This document shows positions 33,529 through 45,962 of a stretch of 64,000 nt of DNA, piece after piece. Positions within the stretch are counted from its first letter, which is position 1, and every line of letters begins with the position of its first letter. The notes under the pieces were generated by a model. That model made no database searches and was not told the origin of the DNA. It saw only the letters and a list, made by a program, of their open reading frames with translations. This DNA is from Ottelia alismoides (lineage: Eukaryota > Streptophyta > Magnoliopsida > Alismatales > Hydrocharitaceae). Position numbers and translations under genes: made by a program. The stretch spans positions 532,189 to 596,188 of the forward strand of contig JAZKJV010005773.1 in assembly GCA_037367405.1 (NCBI GenBank). Reading direction: 5' to 3'.

Positions 33529-35084
33529 ACTTTATGTGAGTGTGTAAATAAATAAAAATGGCTAAAAACCCAAAATCTATAAAAATTAAAAAAATTCCCT
33601 GTAAATGATCATTCTTTTATGTGCACATACATAGCTATTGTACAAACTATTTTTGTAAAAATGTTTTCAAAAACTTTTTGTGTAAAGTTTGTGTAAATAT
33701 GTGCATATCAAAATTATGTATATAGTACAAAATTCTTCCAAAATGTTTTGAAAATCAAAAGTTTGCAAAAATCTTTTGTAAATTTGTGTAAATATTTTGC
33801 AAAACTTGCATCCATGCATACATTCATTATTTCAAAACATTTTCCAAAAATTTTGCATTTGTGTTAATATTATGTAAATAGCATCTTTGTATATACTTGT
33901 ATATAGTTTTTCCTGGATTATAGTTGACATTTAAACTAGCCTGGAATTAAATTGGGAAATGGAGCTTGATTAAGATCTTAATCCACCTAATTCTAAGAGG
34001 AACCTTATAGGACTTAGGGTTAAGGCTTTTCAGGTCCATGGTGACTTAATTCTTTGAGTCCACTAGTCTATGATCACATGTCATCTCAATGAACCTAAGT
34101 AGAGCACTTAACAACACACACATGACTCATATAGACAATGGCTTGACTTGGACCCGCACTTTACACCGAGCTCTCTACAGATGAGGTGATGAGAAGGCAG
34201 TCTTCCTTGACTTGGGGTAGCATATGAGGGTAGTACTTCTAGGCGGAACCTCTCTTCTTCTTTTAGTGAAGGAAGTGCGCCTCAACTTGGTCTGGTTGCC
34301 ATGAGGTCTAACGACAGGAGTTGTGGGTTGCAACAATGCTTCAAAAGAGGGATAGTCTACTGGCTCAAGAGGAAAAACTCCTTATGTATATATGCTGCAC
34401 ATTGTATATGTTGTATAGATGCACCTGAAAAAAAATTGCAAAAAGAAAATAACTCCAAAAAAGTGGTGGGTCTGATAGAAAATGATAATCCCAACGGAGT
34501 ATGTATATAGTGCAAATAAGCAGAGCTTGAGACTCATGTCCCACCTTATGTAGCTTGCAGCAGGGAGACATAGCTACACTGTTTGAGCTCCCAAGGATAC
34601 ATGGCTACACTGGCCATGGTCCATTCTCTTCTTCCCCCTCTTCTTGAGCCGGTTGAACTTGAACTTAGAAGGGAATACCCCGCTCCTTGAGGAAAGATTG
34701 GCCAGACTAGGGTCATAGAGTTACCTTGTTGGGGAGGGTTGTCAAGTTACTACATCTGAGGTTGAGAGCTTATCTCACTTACACAGTACAAGGAAAGACT
34801 CATAGTCTTCCGGGTTTGTGTATGTAGACATGTTCTGATCTGGATTGTTGAGGAGTCTTGATTATAGATTAGTGGATCTTAGAGGCTGTTGAGTTTTAAA
34901 CTTAAGTCCAAATAAGATTCCGACACATTAATAATCCAAAGATCTGATCGAGCTCCATATTTCAATTCAATGAAGGCAAGTTTAATAATCAACCTTGATC
35001 CATGCATTTTCTCCTCTTTTTCTTTTTCGTTTTCTTTTTCACTTCTTTTTCAAATAAGTGTTTTCTAAGGGACTAGCAAAGTTA
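33529..35084 (+). other. 3' untranslated region of element B
   Basis: AT-rich, non-coding and close to the same region of A. The inverted repeat arms are at 33945-33978 and 34940-34971. A short antisense ORF similar to one in A (34365-34571) is not conserved in frame in D. Confidence 0.7.
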
Positions 35085-35096
35085 AGTATAAGGGGG
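35085..35096 (+). other. Polypurine tract of element B
   Basis: AGTATAAGGGGG lies directly before the TG of the 3' LTR, preceded by AAAGTTA. It closely resembles the 3' arms of the hairpin array. Confidence 0.88.
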
Positions 35097-38000
35097 TGAT
35101 GAATACCCATTCATCACTCTTTATTCTTTTATTTTAGCTACAAAACCTTTGCCAAACACATGTAGATATATGTAAATATTAATAATTAGCAAATAGCATG
35201 CATTGTGTAAAAATAAATAATTAGCATGTTTTTGTGCATAAATAAAAGAATAAAGAAACAAAAGAAAAAGAGGGAGATATTTAGAATAAATTTTGAGCGA
35301 CCTAATCCTAAGGGAGGGCTCAGCATGGGCCTGACCGCATAAAAACCAAAGTAGAGGGAGATAAGGAAGCTCATGTGTGTACATATATACCTATAAATAA
35401 ATAAAAGTATTTTCCTCTAAATAAAAATAAAAATGGGTTTGTATTTTTTTGTAAATATGTGTACATATTAAATTAAAATAAAAATGAGAAAAATAAAAAG
35501 AAATAAAATTCATCCCTTATTGTATATATTCACCATGTACATAGAACCCTTTATCTATTTATTTATCCCTATAAATAAATAAACTAAAATCCAATAAAAT
35601 GTGTACATATTATATATTTCATAATGTAAATAAATAAAATAAAAACCATAAAATAAAATAAAAAGAAATAAAAATAAAATCAAAACCAACATTGTACATA
35701 TACCATATATTTATATAAATAAAAGTAATTATTTTACCCTTGTACATAAATAATGAAAATAAAATAAAAATATCATAATATTCCAAATTTTATCCTATAA
35801 ATAAATAAAATATAAAATTGGAATACAAAAATAAATAATTAAAAATCAAAAATAAAAAATATATAGTGTATAAACCTATATATAATATACTATATTGTAA
35901 ATACTTAATTTTTATTTCAGAAAAAAATAAATAAAAATCATGAAAAATAGTTTATAAATAAATAAACATTTTTTATATTTTAACTTTTCCTAATTCGTCC
36001 ATTTACTATTTTATATTTCATTTCCAAATCTTTATTACATGGCCGCTTCTGATTGGTCCACGGGGGATGTTGACCCCCGGTCAACTCCCCCCCTGGACCG
36101 CAGACCCGCGGATCATGTGCGCCCGACCTGATTTCTTTGAATTACTACGCCTCGATCCGACCGCCAAATCTCAAAACCCCGGGCTCCATGTGTTCCTTGA
36201 TCATCCTAGATCCACGCCCGGGGTGGGTTATGGGGATCCGTGCTCCGAAATCCATGCCCGACCATCCTCTAGCCGGAACCCTAACCATATTTAACATCTC
36301 CTTCGCCGCATGATCCACTCATCTCTGGTCCTCCCCCTCGTCGCCAAGGAGCTCCTCCACCTCGCCTGAGTGACAGCTGTGCGAGAGGGAGTGGAAGCGA
36401 AGCTTGAGCAGCTGGGAAACCTCTGATCCGACAGCTTTTGCCGTCGTGCGCCGCCGCGAGCGCGCTCAGCCTCGGGACTCGACGCCCCCTTGAGGCAATG
36501 ATCCCCGGAGCTCCAGCAGCTCCAGCCAAGTCGATCTCCTCCGCCAGGGAGGTAGTTTAGCCAGTAGTTTAGCTTAATTTCGTGTTTCCCCCAATTTGCT
36601 CAGCTACCATCTCCGATCAAATCAGCCCGCTCCGTCCAACCATTTGCCAACCCGACCATGCCTCCACCTTTGCCATACTCCTCCGCACCTTCTTCACCCA
36701 TCCACCCCCCCTGTCTCGTTCCGGAGCAGGTCCTTCGTCCTCCGCCGCCACCGCTTCGCCGGAAGGACGCCACACCCCCTCATCCTTCATCTCCCACGTG
36801 CGCTAACGGGTCGAGGCAGTTTGCCCTCGACCCCTCTTTCTTCCTGTGCAGGTCAGACCTCATCTGGAGGTCGATAGCTCAGGCACAGGAGCTCGGCTCC
36901 GCCGACGTCGCCAGAGCTCCTCGGATCTCCCCAGCACCATTGGAGGGGCTGAATAGCTGCGGACCATCGAGGTGACTCTTCCTCCACATCTTAGCAACAA
37001 CATAGGAGGACCCAGCGCGCACGAGTCCGACAAAACTCACCGGCGACGAGTTCTTGGAGCATCCTCTGTGTCCGTCCGTTCGTACCCCCTCGCTCCAGAT
37101 TCGCTCCGAGTCGTCCCTTTGAGGAGCAGCCGACACAGTTAGATGCGATCTGGACCTTCTGAGTCAGCTAGGGTTCATCCATCGCCAGCAACCGTCAGAT
37201 CCACCACGTGGCTAACCCTGGAGCATTCATCGGCTGAAGAGAAGCCATCGTTCCTCAACCGCTAGATCTCCCACGTGGCTTCATCACCGTCGTCTGCTTA
37301 AATAAAGGGGTAAATTGTTCTTAGGCCCTTTAGTTTTTAGCTGTTACTTTTTAGTCCTGTAAATATTTTGTCCCGTGTTTCTATTTTGTAAAAATTGCAT
37401 CGAGGAACTTCTACTTTTATGTATTTGCTATTTAGTCCCTGTCTGTGGTGTCCACGTGCTTCGACACGTGAGGACTTAGTGAAATTGCATTATATTCCTT
37501 GCATTTCTAGCATGTTAATGCTTACATCTTTCTAAATAGGAATTACATTCTAGTCCCTCCAGGCCTGGATCACGTGTCCCGCACGTGATCTTCTGGGATT
37601 TTTGCAAGTAAGGGCCCAGGGTTTTCCGTAGTTGTTATCTATTGGCCTCAGGACTTATTTTTCTTGCGATTAGGTCCCTATGCACTTGGTGTCTATTTTT
37701 TATTTTAATAAAATATCAAATTCAACCCAAATTGAGTGAAAATTGAACACATGGCTCCTGCCACTGTGTAAAAGTTTTTCTAATTTTTGGATACAATTTT
37801 GAGTCATTTTATTATTTTTAAAAATTCAAAAAACTTCTATTTTTCTGACTGTTCAGATTTAAAATTCACAAAAAAAATAAAAAAACCTTTTTAAAAATTC
37901 TAAACAATTCAGATTTTGTTTGTTTTGGTGTGCTTGATTTTCTGACCATTTTTGGTCATTTTTGGATTCATAAAAATTATAAAAATTGAAAACCATGAAA

Positions 38001-38652
38001 ATATCATAAAAAAATTTAATAATTCATACAAAGTCCCAAAAAAACTAAACTCTTTCTCTTATTTTTCCTTTTTGTTTCTATTTTCCAGGAAAAATACCTC
38101 CAGGCCTTGAAAAGACCATTTAGTATTTTTAATTGGTTTTTGAAGCCTGGCTGGACAGTTTTCATTGGTTTCTATCTTATTTCATTTTTATAAAATCCCA
38201 TAAAAATCAGAAAATTATCAAAAATTCACCAAAAACAGTAAAAAATATAAAAATTCTAAAAATATTTTTGTTTGAATTTTTGGACCTTTTTAGAGTAATT
38301 AAATAATTGCTTGAATTTGTGTGTTTTCCTTGTTTTATTATTATCTTTATAATTAAAAATCCCAAAAAAATATAAAAATATTAAAAATCCACCAAAAAAT
38401 TCCTTATTTTTATTTTTCTTTATTTTAGACTACTTCGTAGGCTGCAAGGTCAATCCGCGCTCCCTGAGTCCGACCCTGGGTGCTATACCAGGTTAATCTC
38501 ATAGCGAGACCGCTATTTCGATTTTTTTATCATGTTTCGATCTTTATTTGTAGTCTGATCTTTTTCTTGATTGAGCTTTCAGTCCCGAGTGAATGAGGTC
38601 ACAACGACCATAGTGACACCTGATTTACCTCAGTTGTTCGGGCGGCTCATCA
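35097..38652 (+). repeat. 3' LTR of element B (3556 bp)
   Basis: It has the same ends and order of parts as the 5' LTR: W-box palindrome 36062-36092, TATA 36288-36294, intron acceptor near 36851, spaced motifs 37334-37690, U5 hairpins near 38434 and 38597. By eye it is very similar to the 5' LTR, with small indels and point changes, among them the intron donor (AGGGAGGTAG in place of AAGGTAGG). Confidence 0.95.
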
Positions 38653-38657
38653 GCCCT
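38653..38657 (+). repeat. Target site duplication of element B, right copy (GCCCT)
   Basis: It is identical to 25692-25696 and directly follows GGCTCATCA of the 3' LTR. Confidence 0.95.
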
Positions 38658-38874
38658 CCCTTGGGATTAGGTCGCTCAATATTTATTCTAAATATCTTCC
38701 TCTTTTTCTTTTATTTCTTTATTCTTTTATTTATGCACAAAAACATGCTAATTATGCATATTTACAAGATGCATGCTAATTGATAATTTATGCTATTTAC
38801 ATGAACATACATGTGTTTTGCATAGGTTTTGTAGCTAAAATAAAAGAATAAAGGTGATGAATGGGTATTCATCA
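38653..38874 (-). repeat. 3' LTR of element C, smaller fragment (5' end of the LTR)
   Basis: It continues the C LTR after element B. On the minus strand it begins TGATGAATACCC at 38874. Together with 22244-25696 it gives about 3.67 kb, close to the 3681 bp of the other C LTR. Confidence 0.93.
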
Positions 38875-38892
38875 CCCCCCCCCATACTTAAC
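38875..38892 (-). other. Polypurine tract of element C
   Basis: The minus strand reads AAGTATGGGGGGGGG before the LTR start. The long G run is next to the LTR as in B. Confidence 0.85.
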
Positions 38893-40447
38893 TTTGCTAG
38901 TCCCTTAGCAAACCCTTATTTGAAAAAAGAAGTGAAAAAGAAAAAGAAAAAGAAAAAGAGGAGAAAATGCATGGATCAATGTTGATTATTAAACTTGCCT
39001 TCATTAAATTGAAATATGGAGCTCGGTCAGATCTTTGGATTATTAATGTGTTGGAACCATATTTAGACTTAGGTTTAAAACTTAACAGCCTCTAAGATCC
39101 ACTAATCTATGGTCAGGACTCCTCAATAATCCAGATCAGAACAAGTCTACATACACAAACCCTGAAGACCATGAATCTTTCCTTGTACAGTGTATGTGAT
39201 GTATAGCTCTCCATCTCAGAAGTAGCAACTTGACAACCTTCTCTAACAAGGTAACTCTATGACCCTAATTGGCCACTCTTTCCTCAAGGAGTGGGGTATT
39301 CCCTTCTAAGTTCAAGTTCAACCGGCTCAAAAAGAGGGGGAAGAAGAGAATGGACCATGGCCAGTGTAGCCATGTATCCTTGGGAGCTCAACCAGTGTAG
39401 CTAAGTCTCCCTGCTGCAAGCTACATAAGATGGAACATGAGTCTCAAGCTTTTCTTATAGCACTATATACATACTCCGGTGGGATTATCATTTTCTATCA
39501 GACCCACCACTTTTTTGGAGTTATTTTCTTTTTGCATTTTTTTCAAGTGCATCTGTACACCATATTTACAAGGTGCAGCATATGTACATAAGGAGTTTTT
39601 CCTCTTGAGCTAGTAGAATATCCCTCTTTTGAAGCATTATTGCAACCCACAACTCTCGTCGTTAGACCTCATGGCAATCAGACCAAGTTGAGATGCACTT
39701 CCTTCACTAAAAGAAGAAGAGAGGTTCTGCCTAGAAGTACTACCCTCATATGCTACCCCAAGTCAAGGAAGATTGCCTCCTCACCACCTCATCCGTAGAG
39801 AGATCAGTGTAAAGTGCGGGTCCAAGTCAAGCCATTGTCTATATGAGTCATGTGTGTGTTGTTAAGTGCTCTACTTAGGCTCATTGAGATGACATGCGAT
39901 CATAGCCTAGTGGACTCAAAGAATTAAGTCACCATGGACCTGAAAAGCCTCAATCCTAAGCCCTATAAGGTTCCTCTTATAATTTGGTGGATTAAGATTT
40001 TAATCAAGCTCCATTTTCCAATTTAATTCCAGGCTAGTTTAAATGTCAACTATAATCCAGGAAAAACTATACAAATATTTACAAAGATGCTATTTACACA
40101 ATATTTACACATATACGAAATTTTTGAAAAATGTTTTGAAACCATGAATGTATGCATGAATGCACATTTTGCAAAATATTTACATACATTTACAAGAGGC
40201 TTTTGCAAACGTTTGATTTTCAAAACATTTTGGAAAAAATTTGTACTAATTTACATAATTTTGATATGCACATATTTACACACTTTTTACACAAAAAGTT
40301 TTTGAAAACATTTTTACAAAAATAATTTTGTACAATAGCCATGTATGTGCAAATAAAAGAATGTTTATTTACAAGGAAAATTTTTTAATTTTTATGGATT
40401 TTTGGGTTTTTAGCCATTTTTATTTATTAACACACTCACACAAAGTA
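38893..40447 (-). other. 3' untranslated region of element C
   Basis: AT-rich and homologous to the same region in A, B and D, reversed. The inverted repeat arms lie at 39003-39034 and about 39995-40028. No supportable gene. Confidence 0.7.
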
Positions 40448-40847
40448 CGAGTTATGGCTAAAGTATATATGGAATATATACACACCCCCTATACTTAGCT
40501 CGAACGTTGTCCTCAGAGTCAAGATCGATGAAGAAGACATAACTCTTGCTTAGTATAGGGAAGTGAAAAGGAAGGCTATATACAAAGATGAATGAAAGAA
40601 TAGAAATCCAAGAGGGTCTCGGCTTTTCCCCCTATACTTAGGATCAAATAATCCTAAGTATAGCAGGCATTCCACGAAGGGAAAGCCGAGTGAAGAATGT
40701 ACATGGTCTACCCCCCCTATACTTAGGGTAAAATATCCCTAAGTATAGGCAGCAAAAACAGGGGTAAAAATGAATCAAAAGATGATGAATACCCGAGAGT
40801 CCTACATCCCCCCTATACTTAAGGTAAAAAACACCCTAAGTATAGCA
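40448..40847 (-). other. 3' hairpin array and pseudoknot-like segment of element C
   Basis: On the minus strand, three hairpins lie at 40847-40808, 40750-40712 and 40664-40630, then the interleaved block: a 40560-40548, b 40547-40538 (AAGAGTTATG, one change from the other copies), a' 40500-40486 and b' 40457-40448. Confidence 0.83.
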
Positions 40848-40977
40848 TAATCATAAGATGAGAAAAGGGATGTGGGACTAAAGAATAGAATGGTATGGAC
40901 TACTGGATCTATACAAATCGGAAGAACAATGATAATCAGGCGTGAGATGCAATAAATGTGAGTCAAGAGACCACATC

Positions 40978-42356
40978 TCACGCAATGTGAATAGGGGCAA
41001 CATCAACGACCCACGGCTCATGATCTAGATATGGCTTGAGCCGCTGGCCGTTCACTCGAAAGGTACTCTCGGAAGACAACTCAGATATGTCGATACTCCC
41101 ATTGTCATGTACCTTTCTCACCAAATACGGTCCCTTCCATTTTCTATGTAGCTTCCCTGGAAATAGACGAAGCCTAGCATCAAACAGCCATACTCTCTGT
41201 CCAGGCTCAAAATGCTTATGGTTGATATGAGAATCATGCCACTCCTTCACTCTCTCCTTGTACTGTAGGTTGTTTGAGAAGGCGGTATCACGAAGCTCCT
41301 CCAAGGCTGCTAACTCTGCCCTCCTCTGATCTCCTACACTATTTGTATCCAAATGTATATCAGTGATAGCCCAAAGTGACCTATGTCTCAACTCAACAGG
41401 TAAATGGCACGGCTTGCCATAAACGAGGTGAAAGGGAGATGTGCCCAAAGGTGTCTTGAAATGACGTCCTATATACCCACAAGACCGAGTCCAAAAGCTG
41501 TGACCAATCCTTTCGTTCAGGGCGGACGACTTTTGGCAATATAGTCTTGATCTCCCTGTTTGACACTTCGGCAAGACCATTCGTCTGAGGGTGGTATGGA
41601 GTGGCAACTCGATGGTCTATGCTGAACTCGCTTGAAAGGGCCTTTACTTGTCGTTGACGAAATGAGACCCCCCGTCAGATATCCACACTCGAGGTACCCC
41701 GAACCGTGAAATGATATGCTTCCTCAAAAATATGCAAACAGTCCTAGCATCTGCGGTTCGGGCTGGGATGGCCTCAACCCAACGACTAACATAATCCACG
41801 GCCAACAGAATGTACTCGAATCCCTGACTCCTAGGGAATGGGACCCATGAAATCTATGCCCCATGCATCAAAAACCTTACAGAAGTGAATGGTTGCATCG
41901 GCATCATATCACGCTGTCCACAAGTGCCCATCCTCTGACAGTAAGTACACCTCTTAATGAACTCATCGGAGTCCTTGAAGAGGGTAGGCCACCCATAGGC
42001 CGGATTGGAGCACTTTCTGTGCCGTTCTCCTCCCAGAGTGATGTCCTCCTTCCTCAAGCTTGTGGCAGTAAGTGAGGACGCTATGGTGCTCCTCCTGAGG
42101 AATGCACCTACGCCAGACGCTATCCCTCCTTCATGGTAAAGGATGGGATCCTCCCAGTGGTAGGACTTGGCCTTCGCGAGGAAGGTCTCAAGTCTCTGCC
42201 TGAGCCAATCTTATGGAACTTTCTTAGCAACAAGAAAGTTCACAATATCGGCATACCATGGGAGAGAGGCGATAGCAAGGATCGCCTCATCTGGGAAGGT
42301 CTCACAAATAGGCTCAGTTTGCTCAGAATCCTCAAGATGCTCTAATTGGGAGAGAT
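40978..42356 (-). pseudogene. pol: pol of element C: integrase, decayed
   Basis: The C-terminal part (41607-40978) is open and has SPFHLVYGKPCHLPVELRHR, GQRVWLFDARLRLF and KWKGPYLVRKV, ending PIHIA. Further upstream on the minus strand the HHCC part and the catalytic core are recognisable but in shifting frames; the codons for the second Asp (near 41672) and the Glu (near 41569) look intact. A frameshift lies before the core's end near 41465. Confidence 0.88.
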
Positions 42357-43900
42357 GATCCGCCACCACATTCTTGACTCCAGGCTTATCCTTAATCTCT
42401 ATGTCAAACTCCCTGGAGTTGAAGGATCCATCTGGTCAATCTGGATTTGGCATCCTTCTTTGCCATGAGGTACCTGATGGCGGTATGGTCAGTGTACATG
42501 GTCACTCTAGATCCGATAATGTAAGATCTGAACTTATCTAGGGCAAAAAACTACGGCTAGCATCTCTTTCTCAGTGACTGTGTAGTTCCGCTGCACGGCA
42601 TCCAATGTACGTCTAGCATAGTGAATGGAAAATGGGACTCCATCCCTCCTCTATCCCAGTACGGCCCCTACGGCAAAATCGGAGGCATCCATCATGATCT
42701 CGAATGGAGAGACCAATCAGGCGGCTGGAGAACAGGAGCCTCTACATACATCTCTTGAGAGTCTCAAACGACGAAAGACACTTGTCATCAACAAGGAACT
42801 CGGTGTCTTTCGTCAGCAGATCAGTCAACGGTCGGGAAATCCTACTGAAATCATGAATGAAGCCTCGGTAGAAACCGACGTGCCCCAGAAAATACCATAA
42901 CTGCTGCTGGTTGGACGGTGGTGCGAGTTTTCTAATGACATCTACCTTGACCGGATCAACCTCCATGCCCCTGTTGGAGATGATATGGCCAAGCACTGTC
43001 CCTTGAGTCACCATGAAGTAACTCTTCTCCCAAGACAACACTAGGTGAACCTCAATACATCGCTGAAGGACTCAGTCTAGGCAGTCAAGACAGGAGTCGA
43101 ATCCGTCGCCGTAAATCGAGAAATCATCCATGAAGACCTCCAATCACTCCCCCACCATGTCCGAAAAGATCGACAGCATGCATATCTGAAAAGTCGCAGG
43201 GGCGTTGCATAGCCCAAATGGCATGTGTCTGAAAGTATATGTCCCGAAGGGACATGTGATGGTAGTCTTGTCCTGGTCCTCGGGCGCGATGGCCACCTGA
43301 TTGTAGCCGGAGTACCCATCCAAGAAACAGTAGTGGCTCTTCCATGCCGGTCTCTCAATGATCTAATCTATAAAGGGCATGGGGAAATGATCCTTCTTGG
43401 TGGCCTGGTTGAGTCATTTGTAATCCCACACAGACCCGCCAAGAAGTAGGTACCCGGGTAGCGATCTCCTCTCCAGACTCGCTGACAACTGTAGTGATGC
43501 CCGTCTTCTTGGGCACCACATGCAATGGACTGACCCACTTGGAGTCGGAGATGGGGTAGATAAAATCGGTGCTCCACCATTTCGAGATCTCCTTCATGAC
43601 AACCTTTCTCAAATTCGGGTTCAGCTGCCGCTGGAACTCACGCGACGGCTTCACCTCATCTTAGAGATAGATATGGTGGGAGCACAGGCCGGACTTATCC
43701 CTTGGAGATCGGCTACGCTCCATCCTATCGCCTTGAGGTTCTTTTCAAGAACCCCCATCAGACGGGATTCCTGCTCTCCAATCAAATCAACGGAGATAAT
43801 GACTGGGTAACATCTCATGCTCACCCGCAAGGGAATCTATACTTCAGCGACGTAGGAAGTGGCTTCAGCTCTGGACAAGTAGGTGCTGGCGGATTCTGGC
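42357..43900 (-). pseudogene. pol: pol of element C: reverse transcriptase and RNase H, decayed
   Basis: RT pieces include 43654-43355 (VVMKEISKWWSTDFIYPISD), the FMDD coding site near 43124-43142 and 43041-42742 (GTVLGHIISNRGMEVDP). Frameshifts separate them. In RNase H the minus strand has TAG at 42653-42651 where A and D have TAA, in the same LG*RR context, followed by the recognisable YTDHTAI coding site near 42490. Confidence 0.88.
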
Positions 43901-45962
43901 CTCTGAAAGCTCTGAGTGAATGCTGCCAAATATGCATGGGAGAATGGAAACTCTCGATCAAAATGAATATCTGGAGAAGGATGCTCTACTGGACTGTCTC
44001 TGTTATGCATGACATCTGCCTCCTCCCTAGCTGCAGGCTCAGTGGACGTCGGATATGGAATAAGATCATCAAACTCTGCCTAATCAACATCTGTCTCCGA
44101 GGGATTTGTATCAAACTCACAACAATCGATCTCGCGTTCAAGAATCGGCTATGCTGCCTCAAAGGTATCCTGGACCAGGAATGCGCTCTCCAATCTCTCC
44201 TCTGCTGGTGTCTCTGCATCAGCAGACTCTGAAGGTGAGAGGATTGCATGTGCATCTGCATCTGCCCAAACAGCCTCATCGTCTGTGATCCCAAAATCGC
44301 AGTCCTGGTGGATGTCTGGCCCTGCATCTGTCATCTGCTCTGAATCTGTGGTCGGCTCTGAGCATGCTGAATCTCTGACTCTGATGTCCTCGACCGTCTC
44401 TATTTGTACACTCTCGCCCTCGACGCGAAAGTATACCTTCCCGCTATCATGGTCGGTCACTGCCTTGGTTGTGGCCAAGAACGGGCAACCTAGAATGATG
44501 GGGGTATCAGTCATAGACTCAGGGATCTACATGTTCAACACAACGAAGTCCACGGGGAATTGCAGGCCCTGAATCGTGGCGACAACGTCCCTCAGCAACC
44601 CCTTTGGCCTCTTGACAGATCGATCCACAAACTGAACGACTGTCCTGCTCTGTCGTAGAGTGCCCAAGTCGTTGCGGTCGAGAAGGGTTGCCAGAAGTAG
44701 GTTGATAGATGAACCGCTGTCTAATAGAGTGCGGTCGAACCTCTACTCACGGATATGGCATCTGACATACGGGGCTCCTGAATCTGGCCTCTTGGCCGGC
44801 AGACGGTTCTGGATCGCGAAACAGGTGACCGTGGTAAGCACATGGATCTCATGCTGATGGTTCCTCCTCTTCCTCCTAACTGTGGTCCTGTCTCTGAGTG
44901 ATCTCTAGAGTAGAGGGATGTGCTCCAAGGCCTCCTGGAGAGTCAGCTGAATCTGAAATCTGTCGATCATTTGCTGGTTGATCTCTACCTGCTGCTTCTT
45001 TTTGAGATTTTTTATTTTCTGCCCCTTCCCCAAATGGAGTGCTCTAGGAAGGGGATCACAGGGTCCTTCTCAGATGAAGGACTAGGAGAGGGTCTAGGCT
45101 GCTCAAGCACGGCAGAATCCACACATACATCAAGTACCACAGGTGGATCAGAAGAAAAATAAACCCTTTCCTTTATTGCCAGAAGTGTCCTGAGTTACAT
45201 TGAATAGATGGAAAGACTACAGTACTAGCAGAAGTAAAAACGCCATCAGCACCACCCTCGGCAGGTTCGACTCGTGGCTTCAGCACCGTGCTCTGGCTCG
45301 GCAAACAATGGTGGCGTCAGTACCACCTCCTCTATCTAGTGAAGCGACGGCATCAGTACCGTCGGTGGGATCAGCATCTAGGTTGATAGATGAACCGTTG
45401 TCTAATAGAGTGTGGTCGAACCTCTGCTCATGGATATGGCATCTGACATACGGGGCTCCTGAATCTAGCCTCTTGGTCGGCAGATGGTTCTGGATCGCAA
45501 AACACGTGGCCCTGGTAAGCACATGGATCTCATGCTGATGGTTCCTCCTCTTCCTCCTAACTGTGGTCCTGTCTCTAAGTGATCTCTGGAGTAGAGGGAT
45601 GTGATCCAAGGCCTCCTGGAGAGTCAGCTGAATCTGAAATCTGTCGATCATCTGTTGGCTGAACTCTACCTGCTGCTTCTTTTTGAGATTTTCTATTTTC
45701 TACCCCCTTACCCAAATGGAGTGCTTTAGGGAAGGGGATCACAGGGTCCTTCTCAGATGAAGGACTAGGAGAGGGTCTAGGCTACTCAAGCACGGTACAA
45801 TCCACACATACATCAAGCACCACAAGTGGATCAGAAGAAAATAAACCCTTTCCTTTATTGCCAGAAGTGTCCTAAGATACATGAACAGATGGAAAGACTA
45901 CAGGACTAGCACAAGTAAAAACGGTGGCATCAACACCACCCTCGGCAGGTCGACTCATGGCA
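43901..45962 (-). pseudogene. pol: protease and linker region of element C, with partial tandem duplication
   Basis: An open stretch 44514-44149 has the ILG.PFLATT protease motif and the acidic linker (EERLESAFLVQDTFEAA). The protease core LLDNGSSINL appears in 45651-45280, from the duplicated copy, and another copy of the segment lies next to it at about 44699-44950. The two units, 44699-45378 and 45380-46064, are near-identical and together cover the end of gag and the front of protease. Confidence 0.85.

Larger units (their letters stand above)
25697..38652 (+). mobile_element. Element B: complete non-autonomous gag-only LTR retrotransposon (12,956 bp)
   Basis: B has complete LTRs (3497 and 3556 bp), a perfect 5-bp target duplication, PBS, leader, one long gag-type ORF, the 3' hairpin array and a clean polypurine tract. 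It has no protease, RT, RNase H or integrase. This fits the known class of terminal-repeat elements that encode only GAG and depend on enzymes from relatives. The LTR ends, PBS and 3' RNA features match A, C and D, so such relatives are the likely helpers. It is the deepest insertion of this window, sitting in C, which sits in D. Confidence 0.93.
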
